Assembly: GCA_035712985.1 (NCBI GenBank)
Contig: DASTAE010000343.1
Coordinates: forward strand, 1 to 8,428
DNA length: 8,428 nucleotides
Source: Actinospica sp035712985
GTDB lineage: Bacteria > Actinomycetota > Actinomycetes > Streptomycetales > Catenulisporaceae
Direction: 5' to 3'
Below, piece by piece: positions 4,802 through 8,428 of the stretch; within the stretch, counting starts at the first letter, position 1, and each line of letters opens with the position of its first letter. The notes beneath the pieces are model-generated. The model saw only the letters and a program-made list of their open reading frames with translations, was not told the origin of the DNA and ran no database searches. The translations under genes were made by a program, and so were the position numbers.

Positions 4802-5475
4802 CGTTCCGCCAGATCAGCCAGATCCGCCAGGATCCGCGCCAGCTCCGCGGGCTTGGTGAGCATCGGCCAGTGGGCGGAGTCGATGTCGACCAGTTCGACG
4901 TGCTTGGCGGCCGCGAGCTGCGGCACGAGTCCGTCGTCGATCCACTGCCGCGCCTGGGTCGTGCTGAACTCCGGGCAGATCACCGCCACGGGCACGTCGT
5001 AGCGCCGCTCGTCGCGCAGGTGTACGACGCCGTGCGCGATCCCCTCCGGAATCGCGACCGTGGCGGCCTCGAACTCGCGCCGTGCCGCGCCGTCGAGGTC
5101 TGCGGCGCTGCCGTCCTCCTCGAAGGGCTCCCAGCCCGGGAACGGCATGACCCCGTCCTTCAGCTCGAAGAAGTCCGCGTAGAGCTCGCCGTCGCTGCTC
5201 GGGAAGCCGCCGATGAGCGCGAGCCGCGCGACTCCTTCCGGCCTGGCGTCGGCAGCCAGCCACGCGAGGGTGCACGCGGCCGAGTGCCCGACGACGAACG
5301 GCCTGCCCTCCGCCGCGTCCACCGCCGCCACGACCTTCGCCACCTGCTCGTCGAGCGTGGCCTCCGAGCTGCCGTCCACGGGAATCCCGCGATGCCCGAG
5401 CGCCGCCAGTTCGGGTACGACCCGGTTCCACGCGGAGCCGTCCAGCCACAGTCCACCGATCAAGAGAATGTCCAT
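4795..5475 (-). CDS. Alpha/beta hydrolase
   Basis: This 226-residue protein has the alpha/beta-hydrolase fold, probably an esterase-like or similar soluble enzyme. It opens with the first strand and oxyanion region MDILLIGGLWLDGSAW. The nucleophile elbow is GHSAAC (63-68) with Ser65, and the catalytic His is most likely His202 in DSAHWPMLTKP. The acid is less clear: the strand VAVICPEF places Glu169 where Asp is more usual. There is no signal peptide. ATG 5475 is preceded by TAGGGT (5483-5488, minus strand) at 7 bases and has no good Shine-Dalgarno sequence, so a leaderless transcript is likely. It diverges from a WYL-domain regulator across a 56-bp gap containing repeated TTCCGGA boxes and is the obvious candidate target of that regulator. 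Its end overlaps the convergent metallopeptidase gene by 7 bp. The substrate is unknown. Confidence 0.9.
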   Translation of the reverse strand: MDILLIGGLWLDGSAWNRVVPELAALGHRGIPVDGSSEATLDEQVAKVVAAVDAAEGRPFVVGHSAACTLAWLAADARPEGVARLALIGGFPSSDGELYADFFELKDGVMPFPGWEPFEEDGSAADLDGAARREFEAATVAIPEGIAHGVVHLRDERRYDVPVAVICPEFSTTQARQWIDDGLVPQLAAAKHVELVDIDSAHWPMLTKPAELARILADLADLAERQ

Positions 5476-5482
5476 GACAGAG

Positions 5483-5488
5483 ACCCTA
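5483..5488 (-). promoter_or_regulatory. Putative -10 element (TAGGGT) of the alpha/beta hydrolase gene
   Basis: On the minus strand TAGGGT fits TANNNT and is followed by 7 bases and then ATG 5475, the same leaderless layout as at the FAH, VOC and WYL genes. No recognisable -35 is present at 17-18 bp spacing. Confidence 0.45.
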
Positions 5489-5495
5489 GGACCGG

Positions 5496-5518
5496 TTCCG
5501 GACGTTCTGCTTCCGGAA
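5496..5518. promoter_or_regulatory. Pair of TTCCGGA boxes, candidate operator of the WYL regulator
   Basis: TTCCGGA occurs at 5496-5502 and again at 5511-5517, a repeat period of 15 bp. The second copy extends to the perfect palindrome TTCCGGAA (5511-5518). The element lies between the two divergent -10 hexamers (5483-5488 and 5519-5524) and covers both expected -35 regions, so one bound protein could control both genes. The divergent WYL regulator is the natural candidate to bind it. Confidence 0.5.
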
Positions 5519-5524
5519 TAGAGT
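5519..5524 (+). promoter_or_regulatory. Putative -10 element (TAGAGT) of the WYL regulator gene
   Basis: TAGAGT fits TANNNT and is followed by 7 bases (ACGCGGT) and then GTG 5532, so the transcript may start at the GTG. No Shine-Dalgarno sequence is present. The element directly abuts the TTCCGGAA palindrome, so binding there would interfere with or modulate polymerase. Confidence 0.5.
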
Positions 5525-5531
5525 ACGCGGT

Positions 5532-6497
5532 GTGGCGAATGATCTGAGCCCCACCGCGCGGGCCCTGCGCGCCCTGGAGTTCCTCCAGTCCCGCCCGAGC
5601 GGTGCCCGCGCCGACGAACTGGCCGAGCGCCTGGGCGTGACCGAGCGCGCCGTGCGCCGCTACGTGGGGATTCTGCGCGAGGCGGGCGTCCCGGTCGAGT
5701 CGGTACGAGGCCCGCACGGCGGCTACCGGCTCGGTCGCGGCACCCGGCTGCCCCCGGTCGTCTTCACCGAGCTCGAGGCGCTCGGCCTGGTCATGGCCGT
5801 GCTCGACGGCCAGCCCGAGGCGGCGGACACCGGCGCCGACGACCTCGTCGGGACGGCGCTCAGCAAGGTCGTCAGGGCCCTGCCCGAGCGCGTCGGACGG
5901 CAGGCGGCAGCCCTCCGCGAGCACGCGTCCGCGGCGCCCGACCGGCACTCCGCGCGCCCCGACCCGCTGGTCACCAGCGCGCTCGTCGCCGCGTCCGCAG
6001 ACCATCGCCGAGTGCTGATCTCCTACCGCAGCGAGGCGGGCAACGAGTGGGAGGCGGCCGTCGATCCGTGGGCCGTGGTCGTCCGCTACGGCCGCTGGTA
6101 CCTGCTCTGCCACTCGCACCGCGCCGACGCCGTCCGCACCTACCGGGTCGACCGGGTCGGTGCCGTACAGCAGACCACTGATTCCTTCGATCCGCCGGCG
6201 GACCTGGATCCCGTGGCGTCCGTCGAGCGGCACCTCGGCGTCGGTTGGCGCTATCCCACGCGGGTCACGTTCGCGGCTCCGGTGGACGAGGTGGCGCCGT
6301 GGATCCGGCCGCCGATGGGCCGTCTCGAAGCGCTCGGCGAGGGCTGCGTCCTGATCGGCAGCACCCGCAATCCGACCATGTACGCCGAGGAGTGGCTCGC
6401 CACGATTCCCGTCCCGTTCCGCGTCGAGGGCGGCCCGGAACTGCGTGAGGCGGTCGGCGTTCTCGCCGCCCGCCTCACCGCGTCCGTCACTCCTTGA
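5532..6497 (+). CDS. WYL-domain transcriptional regulator with N-terminal HTH (YafY-like)
   Basis: This 321-residue DNA-binding regulator has an N-terminal helix-turn-helix of the HTH_11/DeoR-like type at about residues 7-62 (ALRALEFLQSRPSGARADEL, then LGVTERAVRRYVGILREAGV) and a wing (SVRGPHGGYRLGRG). The central WYL domain has its signature at YGRWYLLCH (Trp189-Tyr190-Leu191), followed by RTYRVDRV. A WCX-like C-terminal extension runs to the end. WYL domains are thought to sense a ligand, often nucleotide-like or nucleic acid; the ligand here is unknown. GTG 5532 is preceded by TAGAGT at 7 bases with no ribosome binding site. It diverges from the alpha/beta hydrolase gene, which it probably controls together with itself. 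Its 3' end overlaps the convergent permease gene by 11 bp. Confidence 0.93.
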   Translation: MANDLSPTARALRALEFLQSRPSGARADELAERLGVTERAVRRYVGILREAGVPVESVRGPHGGYRLGRGTRLPPVVFTELEALGLVMAVLDGQPEAADTGADDLVGTALSKVVRALPERVGRQAAALREHASAAPDRHSARPDPLVTSALVAASADHRRVLISYRSEAGNEWEAAVDPWAVVVRYGRWYLLCHSHRADAVRTYRVDRVGAVQQTTDSFDPPADLDPVASVERHLGVGWRYPTRVTFAAPVDEVAPWIRPPMGRLEALGEGCVLIGSTRNPTMYAEEWLATIPVPFRVEGGPELREAVGVLAARLTASVTP

Positions 6498-7341
6498 CCG
6501 CTCCGTCCGTGCCGCGCACCAGATGTCGCTGGAAGACGAAGAACATGACGGCGACCGGGATCGTCATCAGCAGCGCCGCCGCGAGTTTCAGCGGATACTG
6601 ATTTCCCTGCCCCAGCTCGCCGCTCACCAGGGATGCGACGCCGCTGGTCAGCGTGTTGAGATTGGGGCTCTGCCGGGACACGATGAAGTTGGACAGCTCG
6701 TTCCAGGAGCCTTGGAAGGAAAGCACCGTCAACGTGATCAGCGCGGGTTTGGCCATGGGCAGGACGACCGACCAGAACGTGCGGAAGATCCCGGCGCCGT
6801 CGATGCGCGCGGCCTCCTCGACACTCGGCGGGATGGATTCGAAGAACTGCTTCATGATGAACACGCCCGCCGCGTCGGCGAGTAGCGGCATGATCATGCC
6901 CGCGTAGGTGTTGTAGAGGTTCAGCTCGTTGAGCACCAGGAACTTCGGGATCATCAGCACGACGCCCGGCACCGCCATCACCGCGATGATCGCGCTGAAG
7001 AGCGCCCCGCGCCCCCGGAAGCGCAGCCTCGCCAAGGCGTAGCCGGCCAGCGAGTCGAACAGGATCCGGCCGAGGGTGACGCTGATCGACACGAACGCCG
7101 AGTTGAAGAACCACAGCGGGAAGTCCTGCTGCCCGAGCTCGTGGAACGCGGCGAGCGTCCAGTGCTCGGGGATCGGGTTCAGCGGGTTCGCCGTCGCGTC
7201 GGCGTCGGTCTTGAAGGAGGATCCGAGCTCGATGACGAAGGGGAAGATGTAGATCAGCGCGAAGACGAGCAGCGAGCCGTAGGTCAGGACCCGGGCCACG
7301 GGGCTGAGCTGGCCGGGGCGGTAGGAGTGGCGTTTGCTCAC
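6487..7341 (-). CDS. Carbohydrate ABC transporter permease, MalG type (CUT1 family)
   Basis: This 284-residue inner-membrane subunit of a binding-protein-dependent sugar importer has six predicted membrane segments, at about residues 20-40, 79-102, 112-134, 146-165, 197-215 and 252-271. The cytoplasmic EAA loop that docks the ATPase is EEAARIDGAGIFRTFWSVVLP (175-195), and the C-terminal QRHLVRGTDGAVKE is the standard MalG ending. GTG 7341 overlaps the stop of the MalF-type gene as GTGA, and GGAGAGAG lies a few bases upstream, so the pair is translationally coupled. A longer open frame continues upstream to 8262, but this is only the shadow of the MalF-type gene in another frame. No ATPase gene follows; the operon ends here, overlapping the convergent WYL regulator gene by 11 bp. 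The sugar is not deducible. Confidence 0.95.
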   Translation of the reverse strand: MSKRHSYRPGQLSPVARVLTYGSLLVFALIYIFPFVIELGSSFKTDADATANPLNPIPEHWTLAAFHELGQQDFPLWFFNSAFVSISVTLGRILFDSLAGYALARLRFRGRGALFSAIIAVMAVPGVVLMIPKFLVLNELNLYNTYAGMIMPLLADAAGVFIMKQFFESIPPSVEEAARIDGAGIFRTFWSVVLPMAKPALITLTVLSFQGSWNELSNFIVSRQSPNLNTLTSGVASLVSGELGQGNQYPLKLAAALLMTIPVAVMFFVFQRHLVRGTDGAVKE

Positions 7342-8381
7342 GGCCTGCTCTCTCCGTCCCGCTCGCGCAGCAGGAAGCGTTGCAGCAGGGTCAGCACGAC
7401 GATGATCGCGAAGAGCAGGAACGAGATCGCCGCGCCCTCGCCCCACTGCTGGTTGCCGAACGAGGTGAGGTACGAGAGATACGCGGGCGTGAGTGTCGTG
7501 CCCGCCGGATTGCCCTGGCTCATGATGTACACCTGGTCGAACACCTGCCAGCTGCCGATCAGGCCGAGCGTCAGCACCAGGAACAGCGTGGGCCGCAGCA
7601 TCGGGAGCGTGACCCTGCGCATCCGCTGCCAGGCGTTGGCTCCGTCCATGATCGCGGCCTCCTCGACCTCGGCGGGGATGTTCTGCAGAGCAGCGAGGAA
7701 GATCAGCATGAACGTGCCCGAGGTCGTCCAGATCGACAGGATGATGAGCACGGTCAGCGCGATGCTCGGCCCGGCGAACCAGTCCCACCAGGACTGCCCG
7801 AGCAGTCCGTGATCGACTAAGACGCTCGGCGGGTTGTGCACTCCGAACACGCCGAGCAGCAGGTGGATCAGGCCGTTGGGGTCGGCGAACCAGGTCGGTC
7901 CGTGCGCGCCGAGGTCGCTCAGCAGCGTGTTGACGACGCCGGTGCCGCTGAACAGGAACAGGAACACGACCGAGATCGCGACCGAGCTGGTCACGGACGG
8001 GAAGTAGAACGCCGTCCGGAAGAAGCCGCGGCCCGCGAGCCGTCGCCGGTTGACGCTCATGGCGAGGAACAACGCCAGGATCGTCTGCAGCGGGACGACG
8101 AGCAGCACGTAGTACGCGTTGTTCGTCAGGCTCTGCACCAGCTGCTCGCGGGGGAGCCCGCTCTGCGTGAGCAGCGCCGAGTAGTTCTGCGCGCCGACGT
8201 AGTGCGCATTGCCGCCGCTGAACGGGTTGCCGAGTCCGCTCCAGTCGCTGACGCTCACCCACGCGGCCATCAGGATCGGCACGACGAGGAAGATCACGAT
8301 CATCAGCACCGCGGGGGTGACGAACAGCCAGCCGGCGCCCGCCTCCCGCCCGCGGATGCCGTGTTTGTCAGGAGCCGCCAT
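7338..8381 (-). CDS. Sugar ABC transporter permease, MalF type (CUT1 family)
   Basis: This 347-residue inner-membrane subunit partners the MalG-type permease downstream. A short basic N-terminus (KHGIRGREAGAGW) leads into membrane segments at about residues 18-42, 87-110, 122-145, 206-231, 262-282 and 316-336. The ATPase-docking EAA loop is EEAAIMDGANAWQRMRRVTLP (240-260). It is somewhat long for an actinobacterial MalF-like protein because the external loop at 146-205 is extended and contains two similar segments, GVVNTLLSDLGAHGP (148-162) and GLIHLLLGVFGVHNP (170-184). ATG 8381 lies 25 bp after the stop of the probable solute-binding-protein gene. GGGGA upstream is a usable though distant ribosome binding site. 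Actinobacterial importers of this type often share one ATPase (MsiK) encoded elsewhere, which fits the lack of an ATPase gene here. Confidence 0.95.
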   Translation of the reverse strand: MAAPDKHGIRGREAGAGWLFVTPAVLMIVIFLVVPILMAAWVSVSDWSGLGNPFSGGNAHYVGAQNYSALLTQSGLPREQLVQSLTNNAYYVLLVVPLQTILALFLAMSVNRRRLAGRGFFRTAFYFPSVTSSVAISVVFLFLFSGTGVVNTLLSDLGAHGPTWFADPNGLIHLLLGVFGVHNPPSVLVDHGLLGQSWWDWFAGPSIALTVLIILSIWTTSGTFMLIFLAALQNIPAEVEEAAIMDGANAWQRMRRVTLPMLRPTLFLVLTLGLIGSWQVFDQVYIMSQGNPAGTTLTPAYLSYLTSFGNQQWGEGAAISFLLFAIIVVLTLLQRFLLRERDGESRP

Positions 8382-8406
8382 GGTCCGTGATTCCCCGTCA
8401 GCCGTT

Positions 8407-8428
8407 CTACTTGATGAGGGCCTCGAAG
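8407..8428 (-). CDS. C-terminal end of the gene upstream of the permeases, probably the solute-binding protein
   Basis: The minus strand reads FEALIK followed by a TAG stop at 8407-8409. Only six residues are in the window, so homology cannot be shown. In CUT1 sugar importers the gene directly before the MalF-type permease is usually the extracellular solute-binding lipoprotein, and a short ending with an alpha-helical ALIK is compatible with that. The gap to the permease start is 25 bp, consistent with one operon. Confidence 0.45.

Noticed and set aside
7342..8262. Apparent 300-residue N-terminal extension of the MalG-type permease
   Set aside because: The frame is merely open by composition. 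The segment is the MalF-type gene read in the wrong frame, and the true start is the GTG at 7341, which overlaps the MalF-type stop.
1..8428. CRISPR array, insertion sequence, tRNA, phage or toxin-antitoxin genes
   Set aside because: No regularly spaced repeats, transposase motifs, tRNA-like cloverleaf or small paired toxin-antitoxin frames were seen on either strand by reading.

Overview
The window is GC-rich (roughly 70 percent by eye), densely packed and contains many GTG starts. Several genes lack a Shine-Dalgarno sequence and have a TANNNT hexamer just before the start codon. Together with gene families typical of actinomycetes (a WYL-domain regulator, a CUT1 sugar importer with no ATPase in view, a Zincin_1 metallopeptidase), this points to an actinomycete chromosome. 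I cannot name the genus. No rRNA, tRNA, CRISPR array, insertion sequence or phage gene is visible, and no stretch over 300 bases lacks a gene.

Region A (1-3977) is a mirror-image catabolic locus. Two paralogous LysR regulators are transcribed away from each other from a shared intergenic region. Each is followed on its own strand by a metabolic unit: on the left a fumarylacetoacetate-hydrolase-family gene (cut by the window edge), on the right a cupin and a short-chain dehydrogenase overlapping by 4 bp. The 10-mer ATACCAGGCA occurs once upstream of each unit, about 60-70 bases before the start codon. On the FAH side it is half of a perfect 17-bp palindrome; on the cupin side it overlaps the stop codon of the second LysR gene. 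My inference is that one or both LysR proteins control both units, probably for breakdown of an aromatic or similar ring-derived acid. The substrate cannot be read from the sequence.

Region B (3978-4801) holds two small forward genes: a PhnB-like VOC protein with its own likely leaderless promoter, and a 116-residue HEVGH metallopeptidase with a strong Shine-Dalgarno site.

Region C (4795-6497) holds an alpha/beta hydrolase and a WYL-domain regulator diverging from a 56-bp gap. That gap contains two TTCCGGA boxes 15 bp apart, placed between the two putative -10 elements.

Region D (6487-8428, minus strand) is a binding-protein-dependent sugar importer: the last six codons of a probable solute-binding protein, a MalF-type permease and a MalG-type permease coupled by a 4-bp overlap. 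The MalF-type protein has an unusually long external loop that looks like an internal duplication.

The best candidate for something undescribed is the mirrored double-LysR locus with its shared operator-like motif. A consistent TANNNT-N7-start layout at four genes is the second.
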